DNA of 6,579 nucleotides from an uncultured Muribaculum sp. (lineage in GTDB: Bacteria > Bacteroidota > Bacteroidia > Bacteroidales > Muribaculaceae): the NCBI GenBank assembly GCA_947573015.1, contig CANPDS010000150.1, positions 1 through 6,579 of the forward strand. Direction: 5' to 3'. The notes under the pieces were generated by a model. It was not told the DNA's origin. It worked only from the letters and a program-made list of their open reading frames with translations, and made no database searches. Below are positions 1 to 5,788 of the stretch, one piece after another. The position numbers and the translations under genes were made by a program. Position 1 is the first letter of the stretch; each line of letters starts with the position of its first letter.

Positions 1-207
1 GATATGGGTGTGGCCAAGCAGGCTACCTCCGAGGCCAATGTAGCCGTCGGCGAGACCTTCCACAATCACTGGTGACATCAGCAGTGAGCTGAAAAGTGTG
101 TTGAGAAACAGCACTACCAACACATTGTTGCCGTCGACCGAGAGTTTTTTGAAAATATCGTAGAATCCCAGACACAGGGCTGAGGTAATGGCAAGCAATA
201 TCCACAT
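1..207 (-). CDS. DMT/EamA-type membrane transporter, N-terminal part (cut by left window edge)
   Basis: This is the first 69 codons of a gene that runs off the left edge. The start ATG is at 205-207, and an in-frame TAG at 217-219 rules out an earlier start in this frame. The visible protein begins MWILLAITSALCLGFYDIFK. It has one hydrophobic helix at residues 2-16 ending in a short basic stretch (FKKL), then a second at about 29-48 (VLVVLFLNTLFSSLLMSPVI). This opening, with an early small-residue helix followed by Y-D-x-x-x-K-K, resembles EamA/drug-metabolite transporters found across Bacteroidales. Members are typically about 300 residues with ten helices in two repeats and export or import small metabolites; the substrate cannot be inferred here. 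It starts 54 nt after the antiporter stop, on the same strand, so cotranscription is likely. The family call rests on the N-terminus only. Confidence 0.6.
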   Translation of the reverse strand, partial: MWILLAITSALCLGFYDIFKKLSVDGNNVLVVLFLNTLFSSLLMSPVIVEGLADGYIGLGGSLLGHTHI

Positions 208-261
208 GGCGGTTATCTACGGGATGGTTATTTAAGTCGTTGAGTTTAATTACAGGTTGTG

Positions 262-2547
262 TTATCCTTTCAGCTCCTCGATGCTTCGCTGTTCGCCTAC
301 GAGCCATAGTACATCATCGGCTTCGAAGCGCGTTGTGCCGTCGGGATGCATGTAGGTGCCGTCGGGACGCTGTATGGCAACGAGGAGCACCTTGTATTTG
401 TCGCGCAGACGGCTTGTCGCTGAGGTTTTTCCGATCAGGGAAGAGTTGGACGACAGTTGTATGTTGGTGAGTTTGATGTCGGCCATTGCCGGAGAGTCTG
501 CATCATCGTCGTCGGGTCGCTCAAATACGGGGAGCACCTGCTCAATCTGTTCGTCGGTGCCGATTACTCCCAATACATCGCCTGGGAATATGCGCATACC
601 ACCGTTTGGCACAAGCAGAGTATGTCCACCGCGCTGTATGCTCGCCACGTTTACTCCGTAGCGTTGGCGCAGATTGGAGTCCATCAGACGGTCGCCTACG
701 AATGGGCAACCATAGCCCACGGGAATGAAGGCGAGGTGCATGTCGCTCACCAGATTATTGTTTTTGCCGGAGCGTCGCAGCTCGCGTTCGTTAAGATTGT
801 CGAAGAATCGCGACTCCATGTGCTGAAGCCTTTTTTTCAACTTCCCGGATAGAGTTCCGATAAGAGCGATGAATATCACCAGACCGGCGATCCATCCAAC
901 CCTCATGGAGTGGATGGCGCTGACAGCATAAATTACGAAACCAAGGGCCAGGAGCAGACGGAATATGGTCATGACGATAAGCGGCACATCGAAATGAGCG
1001 TTTGCCGCTACAAGACGATCGCGCTCAATACGTCGGGAGGCGGGCATAGCCAGTGCGAGGAGAAACGGTGCCATGAGCAGCAGTGTGATGGCCGACGTGA
1101 TGAAGCGTCCCCATCCGGGCGAGAATTCGAGCACGAACGGCTCGACATATCTGAGGCAGACAAGCATGATGGCAATGATCACACTACTGTACAGGAGTAT
1201 GCGCCATACATATCGCTTCAGCACGGATACCCATAGCACTTTCGTCTCGCTCTCCGAGACGGCGTTGTCGCTATAGCGCTCGATTAGGAAGTGAAGACGT
1301 TTGGGCAGATGGTGCTCAACGAGGTTGTAGGCCGGGTCGGCCATGCGTATGAAGTATGGGGTGGTGAACGTGGTGAGTACCGACACGGCCACTACTATAG
1401 GATATATAGTGGGGTCGAGCACACCGAGCGACATACCGAGCGATGCTATGATAAATGCGAATTCGCCGATCTGTGTGAGTGAGAACCCCGACTCCATGGC
1501 TATGCGGAGAGGCTGTCCGGTGATGAGCATGCCGAATGTGCCGAATAGAATCATGCCTGTTATCACCACTCCCGAAAGAAGCAGGATGGGCCATAGGTAC
1601 TCTACGATTATATGCAGATCGACCATCATGCCTACTGAAATGAAGAATACCGCTCCGAAAAGATCCTTTACCGGGCTTACCACCGACTCTATGCGTTCGG
1701 CGTAGCTCATGCCCGCGATGATGGAACCCATGACGAATGCACCGAGTGCGAGCGAGAATCCGCAGTATACAGAGAATACAGCCATGCCGAAGCATAGACC
1801 GAGCGCTACGATGAGCAGCGTCTCGTCGTTGAGGAAGTTGCGGATACTGTTGAGCAGCGAGGGGAGTACATAGACACCCACCAGAAACCATATTATCAGG
1901 AAGAATACCAGTTTACCGATGCTGAACAGCAGTTCTGTGCCCTCCACGCTCTTGTTGATGGCGATTGAGGATAGTATCACCATCATAAGCACTGCGAAAA
2001 GATCCTCTACGATCAGCACGGCAAACACCAGTGATGCAAATTTCTTTTGCCGCAAGCCAAGGTCGGTGAACGCCTTGATGATGATGGTGGTGGATGACAT
2101 GGACAGCATACCGCCAAGGAACAGGCTGTTCATATGGGAGAAGTTGAGCAGATGGCCTATGGCGAATCCAGTACACATCATCCCTATGACGATGATCAAT
2201 GCTGTCACTATTGCCGAGCCTCCGGTGTTTAGCAGTTTCTTGAAACTGAACTCCAGACCGAGCGAGAATAGCAGTACGACGATGCCGAGCTGAGCCCAAA
2301 ATTCAATGTTGCTTTCTGTGGTGACCGACGGCAGGTAGTCGAAATGCGGACTTGCAAGGAAGCCGGCCACGATGTATCCAAGTACTACCGGCTGTTTCAG
2401 CCATTTGAACAGTACCGTCACTATGGCGCCCATCAGTAGGATGAATGCAAGGTCGCTAACGAGATTTTCTACCTGAATGTCTGACATTCCGTCGGATTCT
2501 GTCGGAACTTCACCGGTAGCTGCGGCAATGATGAGGTTAAGCAACAT
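262..2547 (-). CDS. CPA2 (KefB-type) cation:proton antiporter with two C-terminal RCK_C/TrkA_C domains
   Basis: A 761-residue inner-membrane protein, inferred to exchange K+ or Na+ for H+. Residues about 28-405 form the Na+/H+ exchanger domain. Recognisable CPA2 segments are GYIVAGFLASP (57-67), LLFSLGLEFSF (92-102), SSTTIIIKAF (151-160), the acidic ion-site region VLIVEDLFAVL (177-187, E181-D182), FFISVGMMVD (301-310) and FSLTQIGEFAF (355-365). A second hydrophobic block of about four helices spans roughly 447-568. The soluble tail holds two RCK_C-like domains, about 600-675 (GDVLGVIGTDEQIEQV, 656-671) and 690-759 (ADDVLWLVGEQRSIEEL, 743-759), separated by a DDDDAD acidic linker. No GxGxxG nucleotide-binding Rossmann (RCK_N) domain is present, unlike E. 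coli KefB/KefC. The start at 2547 is the first ATG in the frame. Met21 (2485-2487, MSDIQVENLV) matches the usual position of related N-termini and may be the true start. The gene lies 21 nt after the MgtC-like gene, in the same operon by inference. Confidence 0.9.
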   Translation of the reverse strand: MLLNLIIAAATGEVPTESDGMSDIQVENLVSDLAFILLMGAIVTVLFKWLKQPVVLGYIVAGFLASPHFDYLPSVTTESNIEFWAQLGIVVLLFSLGLEFSFKKLLNTGGSAIVTALIIVIGMMCTGFAIGHLLNFSHMNSLFLGGMLSMSSTTIIIKAFTDLGLRQKKFASLVFAVLIVEDLFAVLMMVILSSIAINKSVEGTELLFSIGKLVFFLIIWFLVGVYVLPSLLNSIRNFLNDETLLIVALGLCFGMAVFSVYCGFSLALGAFVMGSIIAGMSYAERIESVVSPVKDLFGAVFFISVGMMVDLHIIVEYLWPILLLSGVVITGMILFGTFGMLITGQPLRIAMESGFSLTQIGEFAFIIASLGMSLGVLDPTIYPIVVAVSVLTTFTTPYFIRMADPAYNLVEHHLPKRLHFLIERYSDNAVSESETKVLWVSVLKRYVWRILLYSSVIIAIMLVCLRYVEPFVLEFSPGWGRFITSAITLLLMAPFLLALAMPASRRIERDRLVAANAHFDVPLIVMTIFRLLLALGFVIYAVSAIHSMRVGWIAGLVIFIALIGTLSGKLKKRLQHMESRFFDNLNERELRRSGKNNNLVSDMHLAFIPVGYGCPFVGDRLMDSNLRQRYGVNVASIQRGGHTLLVPNGGMRIFPGDVLGVIGTDEQIEQVLPVFERPDDDDADSPAMADIKLTNIQLSSNSSLIGKTSATSRLRDKYKVLLVAIQRPDGTYMHPDGTTRFEADDVLWLVGEQRSIEELKG

Positions 2548-2568
2548 TTTAAGAAAAAGCGTTTATTG

Positions 2569-3306
2569 TCAGATTGATACTTGTGTGCCGAGGGATATTG
2601 CTATCGTCGGTTTCACCTCGCGGAGTTCGGCGAATAGTTTCATGTAGTTTGTCTGCTCTTTTACAAGCACTACAAGGTTTAGCCGTGTGACGGGGTCAGT
2701 ATAGTCATACTCTACGTAGACATTGCTGAGGTGTACATGATGTCGGGCGAGCACTTCGCGGTAGCCGTCGATATCCTCTGCTATTACCGAGAGTTTAAGG
2801 CGTATGATACGGGATTCCACTCCGGAATGCATATAATGCTCCCATCGCTCCATCATCACGAGCACCACAAGTATAAGACCGGTTGTGACAATCGAAAGCA
2901 CGTACAGCCCTACGCCTACGGCCATGCCTATGGCCGCTATGATCCATATGCCGGCTGCGGTGGTGAGTCCACGCACGGAGCCTTTCATCTGTATTATTGC
3001 TCCGGCACCAAGAAAGCCTATGCCAGTGACTACTTGTGCGGCGATACGACCGGGATCTCCGTTTTTAAGGCCCATGTATTCCTGAGGCACGTATATGGAG
3101 AGTATCATTGCAAGAGTAGCCCCCATGGCTATCAGCGCGAATGTGCGTACTCCGGCTATCTGTCCTTTGCGTTTTCGCTCGTAGCCCACGCAACATCCGA
3201 GCAATAGACTCAGCAATAACTTGAACACTGATGAGGTGGTGTTGACCTCGATCGAATTGATATCGGCTATGAATGCCGACCATATGTCAGCGTTGCATAT
3301 GAGCAT
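2569..3306 (-). CDS. MgtC/SapB family membrane protein
   Basis: A 245-residue protein. The N-terminal 150 residues form a compact membrane domain with helices at about 28-42, 55-72, 89-106, 114-131 and 134-151. It carries the family landmarks: GYERKRKGQIAGVRTFALIA (41-60) joining helices 1 and 2, DPGRIAAQVVTGIGFLGAGA (84-103) and VRGLTTAAGIW (111-121). Residues about 162-245 are a soluble domain with an alternating strand/helix pattern, like the ACT-type C-terminal domain of full-length MgtC. Family knowledge: MgtC supports growth in low Mg2+ and intracellular survival in Salmonella and mycobacteria, and the Salmonella protein inhibits the F1Fo ATP synthase. Many environmental and commensal homologues have no assigned role, so the function here is open. 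The start ATG is at 3304-3306 and has no Shine-Dalgarno sequence. The MITE-like repeat ends 47 nt upstream. The CPA2 antiporter follows 21 nt downstream. Confidence 0.9.
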   Translation of the reverse strand: MLICNADIWSAFIADINSIEVNTTSSVFKLLLSLLLGCCVGYERKRKGQIAGVRTFALIAMGATLAMILSIYVPQEYMGLKNGDPGRIAAQVVTGIGFLGAGAIIQMKGSVRGLTTAAGIWIIAAIGMAVGVGLYVLSIVTTGLILVVLVMMERWEHYMHSGVESRIIRLKLSVIAEDIDGYREVLARHHVHLSNVYVEYDYTDPVTRLNLVVLVKEQTNYMKLFAELREVKPTIAISLGTQVSI

Positions 3307-3353
3307 AGGGTGGATATTTGGTGTCGTGAGAGATTGTTGGAAGTTTTGTGTAA

Positions 3354-3497
3354 GAGCTTGTTGAAAAAATAAATGTGAATATCGTGGGTATCTTTAACTC
3401 TCAACTCAGTCATATAATCCACTATGTCCCTCGTTTCGAGATAAAATCCGCCTCAATATTTTCGACCGGAAATTCACATTTGTTTTTAAACAAGCCC
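3354..3497. mobile_element. MITE-like element with terminal inverted repeats and TAA flanking duplication
   Basis: The left arm 3354-3380 (GAGCTTGTTG, six A, T, AAATGTGAAT) and the reverse complement of 3472-3497 (GGGCTTGTTT, five A, C, AAATGTGAAT) match at 23 of 27 aligned columns with one gap. The inner 10 bp AAATGTGAAT are identical. The trinucleotide TAA occurs in the same orientation immediately outside both ends (3351-3353 and 3498-3500), as expected of a target-site duplication. The interior (about 90 bp) has no credible gene. The small size, long inverted repeats and lack of a transposase fit a miniature inverted-repeat transposable element. A 3-bp TNA duplication is known for some IS5-family subgroups, but assigning a parent family is speculation. 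It lies between the coiled-coil gene stop and the mgtC-like start. An alternative reading is a non-mobile pair of long hairpin arms. Confidence 0.6.
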
Positions 3498-3499
3498 TA

Positions 3500-3540
3500 A
3501 AACGTAGGGACGCACCGAGGTGCGTCCGCGTACGAGGTTT
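3500..3540 (+). repeat. REP-like palindrome with GTAG head; possible terminator for the minus-strand gene upstream
   Basis: GGACGCAC (3508-3515) and GTGCGTCC (3520-3527) form a perfect 8-bp stem around a CGAG loop. The tetranucleotide GTAG (3504-3507) sits directly 5' of the stem on the plus strand. An outer stem pairs CGTA (3503-3506) with TACG (3531-3534), then AAA (3500-3502) with TTT (3538-3540) after a small bulge. A GTAG head before a GC-rich hairpin is the hallmark of bacterial REP sequences handled by RAYT (REP-associated tyrosine) transposases, and REPs usually lie just 3' of genes, as here. Read on the minus strand, the hairpin is followed by CTACGTTTTA, so it could also help end the coiled-coil transcript. 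Whether it is repeated elsewhere in the genome cannot be seen in this window. Confidence 0.55.
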
Positions 3541-3556
3541 GAGGTATGGCAGTATT

Positions 3557-3574
3557 GACACGATACAACGTGTC
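3557..3574 (-). other. Small hairpin just after the coiled-coil gene stop
   Basis: GACACG (3557-3562) and CGTGTC (3569-3574) form a perfect 6-bp stem around ATACAA, starting 6 nt past the stop codon of the coiled-coil gene. No T-run follows on the minus strand, so it is not a canonical terminator by itself. It may stabilise the 3' end of the transcript together with the REP-like hairpin 30 nt further on. Confidence 0.35.
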
Positions 3575-3580
3575 GACGGC

Positions 3581-4525
3581 TTATTTGCGCATGGTGAATC
3601 TGCGTGATGCCAGACGGTAGTTGTCGGCAAACAGTTCTACCAGATAGTCACCGGGAGTGAGGGCGATGTTCACATCCCAATATATCTTGATGCCTGCGAT
3701 CTCTTCGCCTGCATATTCGATAGTCTTGCGTGCAGTGCTTTGGAGAGAAGCCCCCTCGAAGCTGAAGCGTCCGCCAGCACCGAGAAGTGTGCCCTCGGGC
3801 GATGTGATGCGCAGATATATCACTTTCTCTCCTACAGGAGTAGAGTTGTTCTGCGGGATGGTGAATGTTACTTCAAGTTGTTTGGCTTTGGTGATGTTCT
3901 TTTCCACTTTGCCGTTCTTCTTTAGGCCGATCAACTGCACGCCGGTCACGTTGAGCTTTTCGGCGAGCACCATTCGCTCGGATAGCGCTTCCACGCGTGT
4001 GGTTTGCGACTCGACGCGGTTGCTGAGCTGCTGGTTGCGTTGCTTGATTTCTGCGTTTTCGTCGCGCAGTGCGGCGTTTTCCTTGCCGAGTGAGTCGATT
4101 TGGCCGACATAGTGTCGCAGAATATTCTTAAGTGTGCCGATTTCGTCCTGAAGTTGCTTTATGCGTTTTGAGCTTTTCTGCTTTTCGTTGTTCAGTTCCT
4201 GCAGCAACTTCTCTACCTTTGACTTTGCTGCGGCATATTTTGTGACGAGCGAGTCGTTGGCCAGTAGCTGTGACTGGTTTTCGTATTGGGCGTATTCCGA
4301 GTTGAGCACCTGATATTCGTTGGCGAGCTGTAGCTGCTCGTTGGTAAGCTGCAACTGCTCGTTGGCGAGTTTCTGTTCTTCGATTTCGTGGTGCATTTGT
4401 GTGGTTGTCATCACCACTGCCACGATTGCGCCGATAAGGAGCAGCGCAAGCACCACGATGGCTATCATCGTCGATTTGGATTTCTTGGCCGAGGAGCGGC
4501 CATAATCATCAAATTTTTCGTCCAT
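3581..4525 (-). CDS. Single-pass membrane protein with long coiled coil and C-terminal beta-rich domain, function unknown
   Basis: A 314-residue protein that I cannot assign to a named family. A short charged cytoplasmic tail (1-19, with KKSK at 14-17) precedes one transmembrane helix at about 20-40 (MIAIVVLALLLIGAIVAVVM), giving a probable N-in, C-out topology with most of the protein in the periplasm. Residues about 45-190 are a charged, Q/E/N/K/L-rich coiled coil, including three near-identical heptads LANEQLQ, LTNEQLQ and LANEYQV (53-73). Residues about 191-314 turn to alternating hydrophobic/polar strands (KQLEVTFTI, KVIYLRITSP, GDYLVELFADNYRLASRRF) typical of a small beta-sandwich. This layout suggests a periplasmic spacer or scaffold that presents a C-terminal binding domain. 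Automated pipelines might label it SMC-like because of the coiled coil, but no ATPase head motif is present. It has its own promoter at 4559-4590 and appears monocistronic. The start at 4525 fits the promoter distance. Confidence 0.85.
   Translation of the reverse strand: MDEKFDDYGRSSAKKSKSTMIAIVVLALLLIGAIVAVVMTTTQMHHEIEEQKLANEQLQLTNEQLQLANEYQVLNSEYAQYENQSQLLANDSLVTKYAAAKSKVEKLLQELNNEKQKSSKRIKQLQDEIGTLKNILRHYVGQIDSLGKENAALRDENAEIKQRNQQLSNRVESQTTRVEALSERMVLAEKLNVTGVQLIGLKKNGKVEKNITKAKQLEVTFTIPQNNSTPVGEKVIYLRITSPEGTLLGAGGRFSFEGASLQSTARKTIEYAGEEIAGIKIYWDVNIALTPGDYLVELFADNYRLASRRFTMRK
4307..4369 (-). repeat. Three tandem 21-bp units encoding coiled-coil heptads
   Basis: Codons 53-73 of the coiled-coil gene consist of three 21-bp units encoding LANEQLQ, LTNEQLQ and LANEYQV. 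The first two units differ at one residue and the third at two positions near its end. The Leu at the start of each unit recurs in a fixed heptad position. The DNA similarity suggests internal duplication that kept the heptad phase, so the coiled-coil length may vary between strains. Confidence 0.65.
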
Positions 4526-4558
4526 AATCTGTAAAGGCTGTAGTTTTTCAAATTATGA

Positions 4559-4590
4559 CAAAGGTACAAACTTTATCTCATAAAGCCAAA
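4559..4590 (-). promoter_or_regulatory. Bacteroidetes-type (sigma-ABfr) promoter for the coiled-coil gene
   Basis: Read on the minus strand, TTTG (4590-4587), a 20-nt spacer and TACCTTTG (4566-4559) match the Bacteroidetes -33 TTTG and -7 TAnnTTTG consensus exactly, with accepted spacing. Transcription should start a few bases downstream, near 4552, leaving a leader of roughly 25-30 nt before the ATG at 4525. There is no Shine-Dalgarno sequence in the leader (it ends TACAGATT), as is normal in this phylum. It is the only full consensus match I found upstream of a gene in the window. Confidence 0.85.
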
Positions 4591-4634
4591 TCAATACTTG
4601 GCGTGAATGATATGGCCACTATAGGATGAAAGTT

Positions 4635-4673
4635 GCCGGCCACCGCTGCGCGCGAGGCGCTGCGGTGGCCGGC
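4635..4673 (-). terminator. Strong GC-rich hairpin downstream of tsf, probable end of the rpsB-tsf transcript
   Basis: GCCGGCCACCGC (4635-4646) and GCGGTGGCCGGC (4662-4673) form a perfect 12-bp stem. After a T/T mismatch the stem continues with GCGC/GCGC (4648-4651 and 4657-4660) around a GCGAG loop. It lies 85 nt past the tsf stop and just upstream of the coiled-coil promoter, the expected place for a terminator between the two units. No clear U-tract follows in either direction (minus strand continues AACTTTCATCC), so it is not a textbook intrinsic terminator. It may act with another factor or protect the mRNA 3' end. Confidence 0.6.
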
Positions 4674-4758
4674 TATTGAAATTGTTATGACTATCGTGTC
4701 AATGGCAAGTCGTAGGATGTGCCGGATCTATGGCAACATTTGCGACTTGTTGAGGGGA

Positions 4759-5751
4759 TTAGTCCTGATTGAGGTTGACGCGCTTGAAAGCAACGGCAAC
4801 GAGTCCCTTCTGAGTCTTGTCGAGGAATTCTCCAACAGAGATCTTGCCATCCTGAACATATTCCTGCTCCATCAGACAAGATTCTTTGAAGAACTTGTTG
4901 AGACGGCCGTTGGCGATGTTCTGGATCATAGCCTCAGGAAGGTTGGCTGCCTTTGCTTCGGCTGTTGTCTTGATGATTTCGCGACCTTTGGCAGCGTCTT
5001 CTTCAGAGATCCATCCCTTGGAGATGTTTGATTCGATGTGGTCCTCAGAATCGAAGTGGTTGGGATTGAGGCCGGCCTTCTTAAGGGCGGCTTCAACAGC
5101 CTTGCGCACCTGCTCCTGCTTGGTCTTCTCAACAGCTACGGCGATCTCCTGGTCGATTGTGGCCTGGGGAACATCCTGACGGCTTACGGCAACGGGGTTC
5201 ATTGATGCGATCTGCATGCAGATTTCGCGGCCAATCTGGTCGTCGACACCTTCGAAGTTGAAGCCAACGATGGCGGCGAGCTTGTTGTTGAAGTGGTTGT
5301 AGGCGGCTGTGGTGGGAGCCTCTACGATTTCGTATGCGCCGATTTCGGTCTTCTCACCGGTCTTTCCGCTTTCCTCGGTGATAAGGTCAGCGACGGTCTG
5401 TCCGTCAACAGTGAAGGCTTTGAGCTCTTCAACAGTCTTGAACTTGTTGGCCATGGCGAGATCCATGAGCTTGTTGGCGAGTGCGGTGAAGCCTGCGTTC
5501 TTGGCAACGAAGTCGGTCTCGCAGTTGAGGGCGAGGATAGCGGCGAATTTTCCGTCAGTACGGGCGATTACGCAGCCTTCAGAAGCCTGACGGTCTTCAC
5601 GTTTTGCTACTACTGCCTGGCCCTTCTTGCGAAGGATCTCAACAGCGGCGTCAATGTCGCCGTTAGTCTCGGCGAGAGCTTTTTTGCAGTCCATCAAACC
5701 TGCGCTTGTGAGGTTGCGCAGCTTGGTGATTTCTGCCATTGTAACTGCCAT
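4759..5751 (-). CDS. tsf: Elongation factor Ts (EF-Ts)
   Basis: A 330-residue cytoplasmic translation factor that catalyses GDP release from EF-Tu so that EF-Tu can be reloaded with GTP. The N-terminal UBA-like module is at residues about 5-45 (ITKLRNLTSAGLMDCKKAL, with the RKKG end at 41-44). The EF-Tu contact motif is CETDFVAKN (77-85), with the key D80-F81 pair. Core subdomains follow, including YNHFNNKLAAIVGFN (151-165), and the C-terminal signature RLNKFFKESCLMEQEYVQDG (283-302). At 330 residues it exceeds the E. coli protein (about 283), which is normal for Bacteroidota; the extra length lies between about 185 and 270. MAVTM is the usual start in this phylum, and the leader is AT-rich without a Shine-Dalgarno sequence. 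It begins 37 nt after the rpsB stop, in the conserved rpsB-tsf operon. Confidence 0.98.
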   Translation of the reverse strand: MAVTMAEITKLRNLTSAGLMDCKKALAETNGDIDAAVEILRKKGQAVVAKREDRQASEGCVIARTDGKFAAILALNCETDFVAKNAGFTALANKLMDLAMANKFKTVEELKAFTVDGQTVADLITEESGKTGEKTEIGAYEIVEAPTTAAYNHFNNKLAAIVGFNFEGVDDQIGREICMQIASMNPVAVSRQDVPQATIDQEIAVAVEKTKQEQVRKAVEAALKKAGLNPNHFDSEDHIESNISKGWISEEDAAKGREIIKTTAEAKAANLPEAMIQNIANGRLNKFFKESCLMEQEYVQDGKISVGEFLDKTQKGLVAVAFKRVNLNQD

Positions 5752-5788
5752 ATTATTGAAATATTTAAGCGGTTCTTGAAAAATGGGA

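Larger units (their letters stand above)
3307..3580. other. Intergenic region upstream of the MgtC-like gene: repeats but no clear promoter
   Basis: These 274 bases hold the small hairpin, the REP-like palindrome and the MITE-like element described separately. The remaining 47 bases (3307-3353) before the MgtC-like start show no Shine-Dalgarno sequence. I found no CAAAnnTA on the plus strand here, which would be the complement of the TAnnTTTG promoter box. The nearest candidate is TATTTTTT on the minus strand (3371-3364), within the MITE arm, with no TTTG at the right distance. Transcription of mgtC and the antiporter may start from a degenerate or alternative-sigma promoter, or by read-through. 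Confidence 0.5.

Noticed and set aside
1316..1891. Minus-strand open frame of 191 codons inside the antiporter gene
   Set aside because: It is a +1-type shadow of the antiporter, Arg/His-rich with no membrane pattern. The overlapping frame has all the conserved CPA2 motifs.
2731..3207. Plus-strand open frame of 158 codons antisense to the MgtC-like gene
   Set aside because: It is rich in His, Tyr and Cys, typical of a shadow frame. The opposite strand encodes a clear membrane family protein.
3364..3371. TATTTTTT on the minus strand as a -7 box for the mgtC-like gene
   Set aside because: It lacks the final G, lies in an A/T run of the MITE arm and has no TTTG at about 20 nt upstream.
3406..3630. 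Minus-strand open frame of 74 codons crossing the MITE-like element, the REP-like hairpin and the end of the coiled-coil gene
   Set aside because: It overlaps the 3' end of a convincing gene in another frame and runs through two repeat structures. Its C-terminal part reads through the MITE interior. It could be annotated as a small hypothetical protein in other genomes, but nothing here supports translation.
4706..4749. Inverted repeat CAAGTCG / CGACTTG downstream of tsf
   Set aside because: Only 7 bp with a 30-nt loop. This is weak beside the strong hairpin at 4635-4673 and within chance expectation for the window.
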